Shown: positions 32,941 through 42,294 of the stretch, one piece after another
How the letters are laid out: every line of letters begins with the position of its first letter
Numbering within the stretch: the stretch's first letter is position 1
From: Meiothermus granaticius NBRC 107808
GTDB taxonomy: Bacteria > Deinococcota > Deinococci > Deinococcales > Thermaceae
Direction of reading: 5' to 3'
Assembly: GCF_003574355.1 (NCBI RefSeq)
Contig: NZ_QWLB01000022.1
Coordinates: 1 to 59,124, forward strand
DNA length: 59,124 nt
Notes under the pieces: model-generated
Told to the model about the DNA's origin: nothing
Seen by the model: the letters and a program-made list of their open reading frames with translations, nothing else
Database searches by the model: none
Made by a program: the position numbers and the translations under genes

Positions 32941-34140
32941 TCAGCGGTAAATCCAGAAATAGGCCAGCAGCAAGGTCACGAGGGTGATCGGCAGGCCAAA
33001 GCGCAGGTGCTCGAGGAATCCCAACTTATGCCCCTCGCGCCGAGCGGCCTCCGCCACGATCAGGTTGGCCACCGAGCCCAGCAGGGTGAGGTTACCGGCC
33101 AGGGTCGAGGCCGAGGCCAGCAACAACCAGCCCTTAACATCCCCCGCCGCGACCAGCTTATGCAGCAGGAGCACCGCCGGTACGTTAGAGATGAGGTTGG
33201 AAAGCCCCGCGGTCACCCACAGCAGGCTCCAGGGGCGGTCCACCAGGGGCTTGACCGGCTCCAGAAGCCCTAAGGCCTCCACCGCATGGGTGACGATGAA
33301 CAAGCCCGAGAACATCACCAGCAGTTCCCAGTCCACCCGCCCAAAAAACTGCTCTGAAGGCAGGCGGCGGCTAAAGAGCAACAACCCCGCCGCCACCAGC
33401 GCGGCCTGGGCGGGGGGGTAGCCCAGCAGGAAGGCCAGCAGGAGCCCCAACGTGACATATCCCCCCTTGATCAGGGAGGCCTGGTTCAGCTCGAGCGGCA
33501 GGTTGACCCGCTGGAGGGGGGCTCTCGAGCGCACCTCCGGGTACAAAAGGCATAGAAGCCCGATCTGTAAAAGCAACCCCACCAAGGCTACCGGAACCAG
33601 CGCCGCAGCAAACTCAGGGTAGGAGATGTTGGAAAAGCTGCCCACCAAGATGTTCTGGGGGTTTCCGGTCAGGGTGGCCACACTGCCCAGATTGGTGGCC
33701 CCGGCCAGGGCCAGCAGATACGGCACCGGGGGAAGCTCGAGCGAGCGCACCAGGGCAAACACCAACGGGGTCAGCAAAATCGCCACCGTGTCATTGAGGA
33801 ACAGGGCCGAGAGCACCCCGGAGCCCAGGCTCAGCCAGACCAAAAGCCCCAACGGGGTGCGGGCCAACCGAACCAGGCCCATCAGCACCAGGTTAAAAAA
33901 CCCCGCCTCGCTCAGGTTGGCGCTGAGCACCATCACCCCAAACAAAAACACCAGCGTGCTGGGGTCCAGCGCCGCCCAGGCCGATTTGAGGTCGAGCACC
34001 CCCAGCACCACCAGCAAAGCCGCCCCCACCACGGCAATGGCGGCGCGGTTCATGCGGTAACCGGGAATATACCCCAATCCCAGGCCGAAATAGGTCAAGA
34101 ACAGCACCGCGTAGGCGAGATAGTCCAGGTAGGCCGTCAC
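32941..34140 (-). CDS. SLC13/ArsB-NhaD superfamily permease
   Basis: 399 residues, GTG start, with about 11-12 membrane helices. The duplicated ion-transporter fold is visible: GSGVLSALFLNDTVAILLTP and GATNLGSVATLTGNPQNILVGS in the first half, and a matching GLSNLISNVPAVLLLHK and LAGNLTLLGSVANLIVAE in the second. These are the substrate and cation sites of ArsB/NhaD/CitM-type carriers. The substrate (dicarboxylate, arsenite, sodium or sulfate) cannot be read from sequence, and no ars genes are nearby. TACACT 8 nt before the GTG suggests a leaderless mRNA. Confidence 0.88.
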   Translation of the reverse strand: MTAYLDYLAYAVLFLTYFGLGLGYIPGYRMNRAAIAVVGAALLVVLGVLDLKSAWAALDPSTLVFLFGVMVLSANLSEAGFFNLVLMGLVRLARTPLGLLVWLSLGSGVLSALFLNDTVAILLTPLVFALVRSLELPPVPYLLALAGATNLGSVATLTGNPQNILVGSFSNISYPEFAAALVPVALVGLLLQIGLLCLLYPEVRSRAPLQRVNLPLELNQASLIKGGYVTLGLLLAFLLGYPPAQAALVAAGLLLFSRRLPSEQFFGRVDWELLVMFSGLFIVTHAVEALGLLEPVKPLVDRPWSLLWVTAGLSNLISNVPAVLLLHKLVAAGDVKGWLLLASASTLAGNLTLLGSVANLIVAEAARREGHKLGFLEHLRFGLPITLVTLLLAYFWIYR

Positions 34141-34448
34141 CAGAGGTGAGTGTAACAGGAACCCCCAGAGCCCCGCGTGGCCCCCCTATCCCTGGGGTTG
34201 TTGGGCGCTAACCCTAGATGTCCCCAACCGTTTCATGAGTCTGGGAAGGGTTTCTAAAACCGTTTTCTCACCTTTCCCCAGTAGGCTGCTCGAGCCCACG
34301 GCAGTTCGCCTTTTGAACGTCTCTTGACGTTCCGCCTGCATGATGCGCAGGAGTCCCCAGCAGCGAGACCGAGGCCGAACCGCTTCCTCAGCCCATCGTC
34401 AGCTCAATTGCCTATCGTGCTCGAGGCTGCACCTCAGAAAGGAGCGAC
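34141..34448. other. 308-nt intergenic region with two hairpins
   Basis: No coding frame is convincing. It holds a perfect inverted repeat GAACGTC-TCTT-GACGTTC (34315-34332) and, just after it, CCTGC-N7-GCAGG. Near the right end are a possible -10 TATCGT and the bshA SD (AGAAAGGAG). It must contain the divergent promoters of the permease and bshA. Confidence 0.45.
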
Positions 34449-35729
34449 ATGAACCTTGCCATTTTGTGTCATGCCAGTGCAGGCGGCTCGGGGGTAGTGG
34501 CCACCGAACTAGCCCTGGCCCTAGCCGGCATGGGACACGCTGTCCACATCGTTGCAACCGAGCGACCCTTTCGCCTCACCGAGGAGCGGCTCTCCCAGAT
34601 GGGGCTACAGAGCAACCTTTTCTCCCTCGGGCAAGACCCCGCGGGCAGCAGCCTGGCCCGCATCGTGGCCAGCAGCAGGGCCAGCGTGGCCCGTTGGCTG
34701 GGGCTGATCACCAAACCCGTCAAGACCGGCAGCCTCCATTTCCACCAGATCTTGAGTGCGGATTACCCCTTGTTCCAGGAAGCCCTGACCCCCCTCACCG
34801 CCGCCAACTCTATCGCCGAGCTGATTGACCGTTATCAGCTCGACCTGGTGCATGCCCATTACGCCATCCCTCACGCCACCAGCGCAATCCTGGCCCGGGA
34901 TATGGGCCATCCGGTCAAGGTGGTGACCACCCTGCACGGCACCGACGTCACCCTGATGGGGAAGGATCCGGCCTTTGCCCGTACGACCAAACACGCCGTG
35001 TTGGCCAGCGACGCGGTGACTGCGGTTTCGGAGTCCCTGGCCAGGGATACCCGGGCCAACCTGGGGGTGGATCGTGAGATCGAGGTGATCTACAACTGGG
35101 TAGACCCCGAGCGCTTCCAGCCCAACCGCGATCCGGGATACCGGGCTCGCTTCGCCCAGCCCGACGAGGGATTGCTGCTGCATGTTTCCAACTTTCGCGC
35201 GGTGAAGCGTCCACAGGATGCGATCCGGGTGTTTGCGGGGGTGCTCGAGAAGCGCCCAGCCCGGCTCTTGATGATCGGGGATGGCCCCGAGCGCCAGAGC
35301 TGCCTGGACCTGGCCCACGAGCTCGAGGTGGCTGGGCGGGTGCAGTTTTTGGACTCCACCCCGCAAATCGAAAAGTTCATGTCGGTGGCCGATGTGTTCC
35401 TGTTGCCTTCAGAGCAGGAATCGTTCGGGCTGGTGGCCCTGGAAGCCATGAGCAGCGGGGTTCCGGTAGTGGCCAGCCGCACCGGCGGGCTGCCGGAGCT
35501 GGTGGTGGAGGGGCTCTGCGGGTTCCTGCGGCCCATTGGCGATATCGCCGGGATGACCGAGGCCACCCTCGAGATCCTGAACAACGCCTACCGCCGCCGA
35601 CAGATGGGCGAGGCCGCGCGCGAGCGGGCCATTCAGTCCTTCCGCCCCGAGGTGATCCTACCCAAGTACCTGAAGGTGTATGAACGAACCCTCGAGGGGA
35701 ACCCGGTCTCACTGAAGTCTGAGGGCTGA
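34449..35729 (+). CDS. bshA: N-acetyl-alpha-D-glucosaminyl L-malate synthase (bacillithiol)
   Basis: 426 residues with an AGAAAGGAG site. GT4 glycosyltransferase joining UDP-GlcNAc to L-malate, the first step of bacillithiol synthesis. Motifs: N-terminal ASAGGSGVVATELALALAGM, VHAHYAIPHATSAILA, TTLHGTDVTLMG, LHVSNFRAVKRPQDAI and the GT4 signature EQESFGLVALEAMSSGVP. It is longer than the roughly 377-residue Bacillus enzymes because of about 40 extra residues near positions 55-100 (SSLARIVASSRASVARWLG and neighbours). Deinococcota are known bacillithiol producers. No bshB or bshC is in the window. Confidence 0.9.
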   Translation: MNLAILCHASAGGSGVVATELALALAGMGHAVHIVATERPFRLTEERLSQMGLQSNLFSLGQDPAGSSLARIVASSRASVARWLGLITKPVKTGSLHFHQILSADYPLFQEALTPLTAANSIAELIDRYQLDLVHAHYAIPHATSAILARDMGHPVKVVTTLHGTDVTLMGKDPAFARTTKHAVLASDAVTAVSESLARDTRANLGVDREIEVIYNWVDPERFQPNRDPGYRARFAQPDEGLLLHVSNFRAVKRPQDAIRVFAGVLEKRPARLLMIGDGPERQSCLDLAHELEVAGRVQFLDSTPQIEKFMSVADVFLLPSEQESFGLVALEAMSSGVPVVASRTGGLPELVVEGLCGFLRPIGDIAGMTEATLEILNNAYRRRQMGEAARERAIQSFRPEVILPKYLKVYERTLEGNPVSLKSEG

Positions 35730-35830
35730 CCGCTGCCCAGCCGGGCGGTGGCCCCTGCCCTTTTCAGGTCAACTTCCACAGCCTCGGCTTGGGTCATGCC
35801 GTATCCTGATGAGGACTCGAGGAGACCTTC

Positions 35831-36937
35831 ATGACCAAAGCCCCCGATATCGTGGATTTGCTCAACCTGGCCGTAGACCGAGGCTCATCCGACCTGGTGA
35901 TCACGGTGGGTCTGCCCCCCATGATTAAGATTGACGGCGAGTTTCACCCCACCGAATACGAAGCCCTCACCCCACAGGAGACCCGCCGCCTGACCTATGC
36001 TCTGATGGATGAAAAGCAGCAGCGGGTGTTTGAAGAGGAGAAAGAGCTCGATTTCTCCTTCAGCCTGCCGGGAAAAGGCCGCTTCCGGGTGAACATCTTC
36101 CTCCAGCGCGGCAGCGTGGGCGGGGTGCTGCGGGTGGTGCCCAGCACGGTCAAGAGCTTCGAGGAGCTGGGGCTCCCTAAAAACATCGCCGAGATCGCCA
36201 TGAACCCCCGGGGGCTGGTGCTGGTGACCGGGCCTACCGGATCGGGCAAGTCCACCACGCTGGCCTCGATGATTGACTATATCAACGAGCGAAAGCGGGC
36301 CCACATCGTCACCATCGAAGACCCCATCGAGTTTTTCCACCGCCATAAGTCCAGCATCATCAACCAGCGCGAGATCGGGCAAGACACCCACGGCTTCCAA
36401 AAAGCCCTGCGCAGCGTGCTGCGCCAAGCCCCGGACGTGATCCTGGTGGGCGAGATGCGCGATTACGAGACCATCGCCGCGGCCATCACCGCAGCTGAGA
36501 CCGGTCACCTGGTCATGGGGACCCTGCACACCAACAGCGCCCCCGAGACCATTGACCGCATCATTGACGTGTTTCCCGAGGCTCAGCAAGAGCAGGTGCG
36601 GGTGCAGCTGGCCAACAACCTGGTGGCGGTGCTCACGCAGCAGCTTCTGCCCAAGAGCTTTGGGGGAGGCCGGGTGATGGCGTATGAGTTGATGATGGCG
36701 ACTCCGGCGGTACGGGCCCTGATCCGCGAGGGCAAGAGCCATCAGCTGGTCTCGGTGATCCAGACCGGTGGTCAGTACGGCATGATCACCATGGACGCCT
36801 ACCTGGCCGACCTCTACAAGCGCAAGCTGATCAGCTACGAGGTAGGGATGGCCCGGGCGGTGGATCAGAAGGAGTTTGTCCGCCTCTCGGGAAGCGGGGC
36901 CGCCCCAGCCAACCCACCGGCGGGGGTGCGCCGCTAA
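35831..36937 (+). CDS. pilT: Type IV pilus retraction ATPase PilT
   Basis: 368 residues. Hexameric ATPase that powers pilus retraction, twitching and DNA uptake. Motifs: N-terminal PAS-like domain (SDLVITVGLPPMIKIDGEF), Walker A GPTGSGKST, Asp box IVTIEDPIEFFH, Walker B/His box ILVGEMRDYETIAAAITAAETGHLV, and the PilT-type C-terminus AYELMMATPAVRALIREGKSHQL that distinguishes it from PilB. Single gene; SD GAGGAGACC-like upstream. Confidence 0.96.
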   Translation: MTKAPDIVDLLNLAVDRGSSDLVITVGLPPMIKIDGEFHPTEYEALTPQETRRLTYALMDEKQQRVFEEEKELDFSFSLPGKGRFRVNIFLQRGSVGGVLRVVPSTVKSFEELGLPKNIAEIAMNPRGLVLVTGPTGSGKSTTLASMIDYINERKRAHIVTIEDPIEFFHRHKSSIINQREIGQDTHGFQKALRSVLRQAPDVILVGEMRDYETIAAAITAAETGHLVMGTLHTNSAPETIDRIIDVFPEAQQEQVRVQLANNLVAVLTQQLLPKSFGGGRVMAYELMMATPAVRALIREGKSHQLVSVIQTGGQYGMITMDAYLADLYKRKLISYEVGMARAVDQKEFVRLSGSGAAPANPPAGVRR

Positions 36938-37102
36938 ACCTGCGGCGGGCTTAGAGCGCTCTTCAGCTATAAAGCTTAGTCCTGGAGGGTCTTTGAAGGG
37001 CGCGATAGGCCCGGTGTGTTGAAGCAGGCCGGGCCGAATCCCCCTCTAAAACTGTACGGTGACGGCAAAAGCTTCCAGGGTCTGCCCCGTATGCTTACGG
37101 GT

Positions 37103-38695
37103 ATGAGCATTGGTAAGACCGCTTTAGTGATCGGCTCCGGGATCGGTGGGCTGGCCATGGGGATTCGCCTGCAAAGCCTGGGGTTTGATACCACCATCCT
37201 AGAAAAACTCGAGGCCCCGGGGGGAAGGGCTTATGTGCGCCGGGCCCAGGGGTTTACCTTCGATATGGGGCCCACGGTGATCACCGCACCGCAGTTCATC
37301 GAGGAGCTGTTCGCCCTGGAGCGGGGCAAGCCCAACCTTGACCTTCCGGATTTTCCAGCTCAGGTACCAGAGGGCAAACCTGGGGCATTCCATGGACCCA
37401 GTACCAGCAAGTACGTCCAGATTATTCCGATTCTGCCCTTCTACCGCATCTACTTCGACGACGGCACATTCTTCGACTACGACGGCGATCCCGAGCATAC
37501 CCGGGCCCAGGTGGCGCGGCTGGGCGAGGTCGGGGACCTCGAGGGCTACGAGCGCTTTCATCGCGATGCCCAGGCCATTTTTCAGCGGGGTTTCCTCGAG
37601 CTAGGCTACACCCATTTTGGCGATCTGGCCACCATGCTGCGCATCGTCCCCGATCTATTGCGCCTGGACGCCGTGCGCACCCTGTTCAGCTTCAGCCGCA
37701 AGTACTTCAAAAGCCCCAAGCTGCAGCAGGTATTCAGCTTTGAGACCCTGTTGATCGGCGGGAATCCCCTGGCCGTTCCGGCCATCTACGCCATGATCCA
37801 CTTCGTCGAGAAAACCTGGGGGGTCCATTTCGCGCTGGGGGGTACCGGGGCGCTGATCGCGGGCTTCGTGCGCAAGTTTCAGGAGCTGGGGGGGCAGATC
37901 CGCTACGGCGCGGAGGTGACCCAGATCAATGTCGAGCGGGAAGGGGGCAAAAAGGTAGCCCGGGGGGTCACCCTGGAGAGCGGGGAAACCCTAAGGGCTG
38001 ATCTTGTTGTCTCCAATGGGGATTATGCCCACACCTATCTGAAGCTGATCGAGCCGCGCTACCGCTTCTGGAACTCGGACTGGGTGGTCAAGGCCCGGCG
38101 CCAGAGCATGTCCTTGTTCGTGCTCTATTTCGGCTTCAAGGCCGATGGCCGGGAAGGAGAAACCCTACGCCACCACAACATCCTGTTGGGGCCTCGCTAT
38201 GAGGGACTGCTGGAAGACATCTTCACCCGCAAGGTGCTGGCCCGGGACTTCTCGCAATACCTCCACCTTCCCACCCTGACCGACCCCTCGCTGGCCCCGC
38301 CCGGTCACCACGCGGCCTACACCCTGGTTCCGGTACCCCACAACGGCTCTCGGCTCGACTGGGAGCTGCTCGGTGAACCCTTCGCGCAAAAGGTGCTGCG
38401 TTTCCTCGAGGAACGCGGTTATCTGCCCAACCTGCGCCAACGGCTGGTGTATCAGAGCTTCATCACCCCAGACTACTTTGAGGGAACCCTCAACTCCTAT
38501 CTGGGCAACGCCTTTGGCCCCGAGCCAGTACTGGCCCAGTCGGCTTTTTTTCGCCCCCATAACCGTTCAGAGGACATCGCCAACTTGTATCTGGTAGGGG
38601 CTGGGGCTCAGCCCGGTGCGGGCACCCCCAGCGTAATGATGTCCGCCAAAATGACCGCTCGGCTCATCGCGGAAGATTTCGCCAAGGGCCAATAG
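37103..38695 (+). CDS. Phytoene desaturase-family FAD oxidoreductase (CrtI-like)
   Basis: 530 residues from the ATG at 37103; the alternative ATG at 37091 adds four residues. N-terminal dinucleotide fold [20 protein letters not shown], then [27 protein letters not shown] and the C-terminal carotenoid-oxidase signature [20 protein letters not shown]. These place it in the CrtI/CrtN/CrtO superfamily. Desaturation of phytoene is the default reaction and carotenoids are typical pigments of this group, but a ketolase or other CrtI-like role is possible. No crtB is adjacent, so I leave the symbol empty. A perfect palindrome AGAGCGCTCT lies about 140 nt upstream. Confidence 0.88.
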   Translation: MSIGKTALVIGSGIGGLAMGIRLQSLGFDTTILEKLEAPGGRAYVRRAQGFTFDMGPTVITAPQFIEELFALERGKPNLDLPDFPAQVPEGKPGAFHGPSTSKYVQIIPILPFYRIYFDDGTFFDYDGDPEHTRAQVARLGEVGDLEGYERFHRDAQAIFQRGFLELGYTHFGDLATMLRIVPDLLRLDAVRTLFSFSRKYFKSPKLQQVFSFETLLIGGNPLAVPAIYAMIHFVEKTWGVHFALGGTGALIAGFVRKFQELGGQIRYGAEVTQINVEREGGKKVARGVTLESGETLRADLVVSNGDYAHTYLKLIEPRYRFWNSDWVVKARRQSMSLFVLYFGFKADGREGETLRHHNILLGPRYEGLLEDIFTRKVLARDFSQYLHLPTLTDPSLAPPGHHAAYTLVPVPHNGSRLDWELLGEPFAQKVLRFLEERGYLPNLRQRLVYQSFITPDYFEGTLNSYLGNAFGPEPVLAQSAFFRPHNRSEDIANLYLVGAGAQPGAGTPSVMMSAKMTARLIAEDFAKGQ

Positions 38696-38703
38696 CCAGC
38701 GGC

Positions 38704-39048
38704 TCAGCCCTGTTTGCGCAGGAGGGCCTGAAACCGCTTCATAGCCCCCAGCGCATGGGGAAAGCCCACAAACAGGGCCGACTGGAGGATGGTCTCGCGG
38801 ATCTCCTGCTCGGTGGCCCCATTGTTCAAGGCTCCCTGGAGGTGCGTCGCTAACTCTTTGGGGGCCCCCAGGCCAATCAGGCTGGTGATGGCCAGCAGTT
38901 CCCGGGTCTTGAGGTCCAAGCCGGGGCGGGCCAGCACCTCCTCGTAAGCGAAATCGCGGATATAGGCGTAGAGGTCGGGGTCAACCTCGGTAAGGGCCTG
39001 CTCGATGGCCTCCAAGCTGTCACCCCAGATGGCTTTGCGAACGCTCAT
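38704..39048 (-). CDS. Carboxymuconolactone decarboxylase-family protein
   Basis: 114 residues from the ATG at 39048; the longer frame would overlap the HAD gene. All-helical CMD/AhpD-like fold with FAYEEVLARPGLDLKTRELLAI and LQGALNNGATEQEIRETILQ. It lacks the CXXC of peroxidase-type AhpD, so it is closer to the carboxymuconolactone decarboxylase or uncharacterised branch. Function unknown. It lies 19 nt after the HAD gene on the same strand, and probably shares its transcript. Confidence 0.88.
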   Translation of the reverse strand: MSVRKAIWGDSLEAIEQALTEVDPDLYAYIRDFAYEEVLARPGLDLKTRELLAITSLIGLGAPKELATHLQGALNNGATEQEIRETILQSALFVGFPHALGAMKRFQALLRKQG

Positions 39049-39067
39049 GTAGGTCAGTCTACGGGTT

Positions 39068-39754
39068 TTACAGCCAATCCACCCGGCCCGTGGCGTACTC
39101 CACCACCCAGGCCAGGTCGCCGATGGCATTGGGGTTTTGCTTGTAGGGGTCAAACAACACCGGTCGAACCCCGGCGGCCAGGGCACCTTTGAGGTCGTCC
39201 TCGGAGTCGCCGATATGAATGGCCTGATGGGGTTCAACCTCTAACTTATCCAGCACGATCTGGAAAAAGCGCGGGTCGGGCTTGGCTACCCCTTCCAGGG
39301 CCGAAACCCCGATGTAGTCAAAAAAATCTGCCAGCCCTGTGGCCTGTAAGACCCCCGGTAGCGTCCAGTCCCAGTTGGACACCACCCCCAGCTTGAACCC
39401 CCCGCTCTGCAACTCCGTCAACACCTCTTTGGCCCCGGGCGTAATCGGCCATACTTGTGGGCTTTGCCAGTGTTCCTTCAGGTAGTCGGCCACCTCATCG
39501 GCATAGGCCCCCAATCCGATCCCGTTCATGACCTCCCAGTGAAAGGCCCGCCAAAACGAGAGGGCCGTGGCCTCATCGGTTGCGCTCATGTGATGGGCAG
39601 AGTAGTGTGCGTACGCATCCCGCATGGCCTTTGGAAGCTGCTTCAAATCGGCCTGCTGGGCGATGCCTTTGGCTTCCAGAATGGGCCAGAGCCAGTATTT
39701 GGGATGCCCCAGAATGAGGGTATCGCCCACATCAAACAAAACCGCACGCACCAT
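39068..39754 (-). CDS. HAD-superfamily hydrolase
   Basis: 228 residues from the second ATG (39754), which lies 7 nt after a TAGTAT box; the first ATG overlaps that box. HAD motifs: I FDVGDTLILG (nucleophile Asp, with Gly at the +2 position), II VVSNWDW, III with the Lys before PDPRFF, and IV IHIGDSEDDLKGALAAG. It is a phosphatase or dehalogenase-like enzyme of the Gph/YjjG type. Substrate not predictable. Confidence 0.9.
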   Translation of the reverse strand: MVRAVLFDVGDTLILGHPKYWLWPILEAKGIAQQADLKQLPKAMRDAYAHYSAHHMSATDEATALSFWRAFHWEVMNGIGLGAYADEVADYLKEHWQSPQVWPITPGAKEVLTELQSGGFKLGVVSNWDWTLPGVLQATGLADFFDYIGVSALEGVAKPDPRFFQIVLDKLEVEPHQAIHIGDSEDDLKGALAAGVRPVLFDPYKQNPNAIGDLAWVVEYATGRVDWL

Positions 39755-39809
39755 ACTGCCCATACTAACCCGGCCTTATGAAAACAACGTCACGGCAAAC
39801 CCTCAGAGG

Positions 39810-39838
39810 TTGCCCCCACCCCCAGGGCGTGATAGTCT
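39810..39838 (+). promoter_or_regulatory. Probable promoter of the purine operon
   Basis: -35 TTGCCC (39810-39815), 17-nt spacer, -10 TAGTCT (39833-39838). It would give a leader of about 150 nt before purB. The HAD gene transcribes away from it. Confidence 0.5.
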
Positions 39839-39844
39839 CTTGAC

Positions 39845-39996
39845 GCTGCTCACCCGATGGTCCCGTGAGGCCATGAAGAGCAAGGGATCCCGAGTGAAAA
39901 AACCGTACCCCACCTCCCCTATCCCACCACGGAGGGGTGTAGCGTCAGGCTGGGTTCCAGTCGGGCGGCTTGGTGCTTTGTTCCGGATAAAAAACC
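39845..39996 (+). promoter_or_regulatory. Long 5' leader of the purine operon
   Basis: About 150 nt with no gene. It contains self-complementary stretches (for example GGGATCCC, and CCACCTCCCC facing GGAGGGGTG) able to form hairpins. No SD precedes the purB ATG. No known purine riboswitch class is recognised with confidence. Confidence 0.4.
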
Positions 39997-41307
39997 ATGA
40001 TTGACCGCTACCAAACCCCCGAGATGCAGGCCCTGTGGAGCGAGGCCCGTAAGTACCAGACCTGGGCCGAGGTAGAGATTCTGACCCTGGAAGCCTGGGA
40101 AAGCCTGGGGCAGGTTCCGCCCAAAACCGCCCAGCGCTTGCGTGACGCACTACATCAGAAACCGATTGATGCGGCTTTCGCAAAACGGGTGGACGAGATC
40201 GAGGCCGAGACCCGCCACGACATCGTGGCCTTTACCCGCGCCCTGACCGAATGGACCGACGACGCTGAAGTGGCCCGCTGGCTCCACCTGGGGCTGACCA
40301 GCACCGATGTGGTGGACACCGCCCAAAACGTTTTGCTCTCGGAGGCCCTGGGCCTGCTCGAGCAGGAACTGGCACAGGTGCAGGAGGCCCTGAAGCGTCT
40401 GGCCATCCGGTACAAGCACCTGCCTGCGGTGGGGCGCACCCACGGGGTCCATGCCGAGCCCACCAGCTTTGGGCTGCGCTTTCTCAGCTTCTATGCGGCC
40501 CTTTTGCGGGACGGTGAGCGCCTGCGGAAAGCCCGCGAAGGCATCCGGGTGGCCATGATTTCCGGCTCGGTGGGGAACTATGCCCATGTGGAGCCCGCCG
40601 TGGAGGCCTGGGTAGCCCAGAAGCTGGGGTTTCAGCTCGAGCCGGTCTCCACCCAGGTAGTGCCGCGGGATCGCCACGCCGAGCTGATGAGCGCCCTGGC
40701 CATTCTGGGCAGCAACCTCGAGCGCATCGCGGTGGAGCTGCGCCACCTCCAGCGCACCGAGGTGCTGGAGACCCAGGAACCCTTCAGCTACAAGCAGACC
40801 GGCTCCTCCTCCATGCCCCACAAGAAAAACCCGGTGGCGCTGGAAAATATCTCGGGGCTGGCCCGGCTCCTGCGCAGCAACCTGCAAGCCGAGCTCGAGA
40901 ACGTGGCCCTCTGGCACGAGCGCGACATCTCGCACAGCTCGGTGGAGCGGGTGATTCTGCCCGACTCCACCACCCTGGCCCACTACATGCTGCGGCGGCT
41001 GAAGCGGGTGCTGGAGGGCTTGGTGGTCCATGAGCCCCAGATCGCCCGCAACCTGGGGCTCACCCGGGGCCTGGTCTACTCCCAACGGGTGCTGGGCCTG
41101 CTGATCGCCGCGGGGATGGACCGCAGCACCGCCTATGAGGTGGTGCAGCGCAACGCCCTGAAGAGCTGGGAAGCGGGTTTGGAGTTTCAGGCCTTGCTCG
41201 AGGCCGACCCAGCATGCACAGTAAAGGGAGAGGTTCTGGCTCAGGCCTTCAACCCAGCCTACTTTTTGCGCCATACCGACGAGATATATGCCCGCTTTGG
41301 CCTCTGA
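39997..41307 (+). CDS. purB: Adenylosuccinate lyase
   Basis: 436 residues. Cleaves SAICAR and adenylosuccinate with release of fumarate (two steps of purine synthesis). Motifs: RYQTPEMQALWSEARKY at the N-terminus, the histidine region GRTHGVHAEPTSFGLRF and the signature GSSSMPHKKNPVALE with the catalytic Ser loop. First gene of the purine operon purB-C-S-Q-HAD-L-F. There is no clear SD; the sequence before the ATG is A-rich. Confidence 0.97.
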   Translation: MIDRYQTPEMQALWSEARKYQTWAEVEILTLEAWESLGQVPPKTAQRLRDALHQKPIDAAFAKRVDEIEAETRHDIVAFTRALTEWTDDAEVARWLHLGLTSTDVVDTAQNVLLSEALGLLEQELAQVQEALKRLAIRYKHLPAVGRTHGVHAEPTSFGLRFLSFYAALLRDGERLRKAREGIRVAMISGSVGNYAHVEPAVEAWVAQKLGFQLEPVSTQVVPRDRHAELMSALAILGSNLERIAVELRHLQRTEVLETQEPFSYKQTGSSSMPHKKNPVALENISGLARLLRSNLQAELENVALWHERDISHSSVERVILPDSTTLAHYMLRRLKRVLEGLVVHEPQIARNLGLTRGLVYSQRVLGLLIAAGMDRSTAYEVVQRNALKSWEAGLEFQALLEADPACTVKGEVLAQAFNPAYFLRHTDEIYARFGL

Positions 41308-41338
41308 GGATCAGACCCAAACCCCCTAAGGAATGGCT

Positions 41339-42046
41339 ATGGAAAAACTCTACGAGGGCAAAGCCAAAATCATCTATTCCGGGCCCGAGGAGGGCACCTA
41401 CCGGGTCTACTACAAGGACGACGCCACCGCCTTCAACGGGCAGAAGCGGGCCCAGATTCCGGGGAAGGGAGAGATCAACAATAGGATCTCCTCCGAGTTG
41501 TTCCGCTATTTGGCAGAGCATGGCATCCCCACCCATTTCATTCGGGAGCTCTCCGGGCGCGAGATGCTGGTGCGGCAGGTCGAGATCGTGCCGCTCGAGG
41601 TGATCGTGCGCAACCGTACCGCCGGCACCTTCTCCAAGCGCTACGGGGTGGAAGAGGGGCTCAGCTTGCCGCGCCCCTTGGTGGAGTTTTCCCTCAAAAA
41701 CGATGCCCTGGGTGACCCGCTGATCTACGACGAGGCCCTGCTGGGTCTGGGGCTGGTCGGTGAAGCCGAACTGGGGCGAATCAAGGGGCTGGCCCTTCAG
41801 ATCAACGCGCTGCTAAAGGACTACTTTGCCCAGCGTAACCTCGAGCTGATTGACTTCAAGCTGGAGTTTGGGCGTTTGCCCGACGGGAGCCTGGTCCTGG
41901 CCGATGAGATCTCCCCCGACACCATGCGGCTGTGGGAGTTTGGCAGCCAGAAAAAGCTGGACAAAGACCGCTTCCGCCGTGACCTGGGCGGGGTTGAGGA
42001 AGCCTACCGGGAAGTGTTGCGCCGGGTGATTGGAGGTGCCGCATGA
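41339..42046 (+). CDS. purC: SAICAR synthetase
   Basis: 235 residues. ATP-dependent ligation of aspartate to CAIR. The ATG at 41339 is chosen over 41333 because AAGGA then has 6-nt spacing and the protein starts [13 protein letters not shown] as in the family. Other motifs: [32 protein letters not shown] and the metal-binding [12 protein letters not shown]. Its stop overlaps the purS start (ATGA). Confidence 0.97.
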   Translation: MEKLYEGKAKIIYSGPEEGTYRVYYKDDATAFNGQKRAQIPGKGEINNRISSELFRYLAEHGIPTHFIRELSGREMLVRQVEIVPLEVIVRNRTAGTFSKRYGVEEGLSLPRPLVEFSLKNDALGDPLIYDEALLGLGLVGEAELGRIKGLALQINALLKDYFAQRNLELIDFKLEFGRLPDGSLVLADEISPDTMRLWEFGSQKKLDKDRFRRDLGGVEEAYREVLRRVIGGAA

Positions 42047-42294
42047 AGTATCAGGCCACGATCTTGATCGAACTCAAACCGGGCATTCTAGACCCTCAGG
42101 GGCGGGCGGTAGAGGGGGTACTCCAGGGGCTGGGATACCGGGCACAGAACGTGCGGGTGGGGCGGGTGCTGGAAATGGAGCTCGAGTCCCCCTCCGAGGC
42201 CGAGGCCCACCGCCAGGCCACCGAGATGGCCAAGACCCTGGCCAATCCGGTGATGGAGGTCTATACCGTCGAGGCCCTCAAGGAGCGGGCGTGA
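42043..42294 (+). CDS. purS: FGAM synthase subunit PurS
   Basis: 83 residues, the usual size. It bridges PurQ and PurL in the three-part formylglycinamidine ribonucleotide synthase. Signature [20 protein letters not shown] and the C-terminal [11 protein letters not shown]. It overlaps purC and purQ by 4 nt at each end, so the subunits are made in step. Confidence 0.96.
   Translation: MKYQATILIELKPGILDPQGRAVEGVLQGLGYRAQNVRVGRVLEMELESPSEAEAHRQATEMAKTLANPVMEVYTVEALKERA

Noticed and set aside
39845-39996. PRPP or guanidine (ykkC-type) riboswitch
   Set aside because: Only two short stretches resemble the consensus and the required order of elements is not met; kept only as a leader of unknown type.
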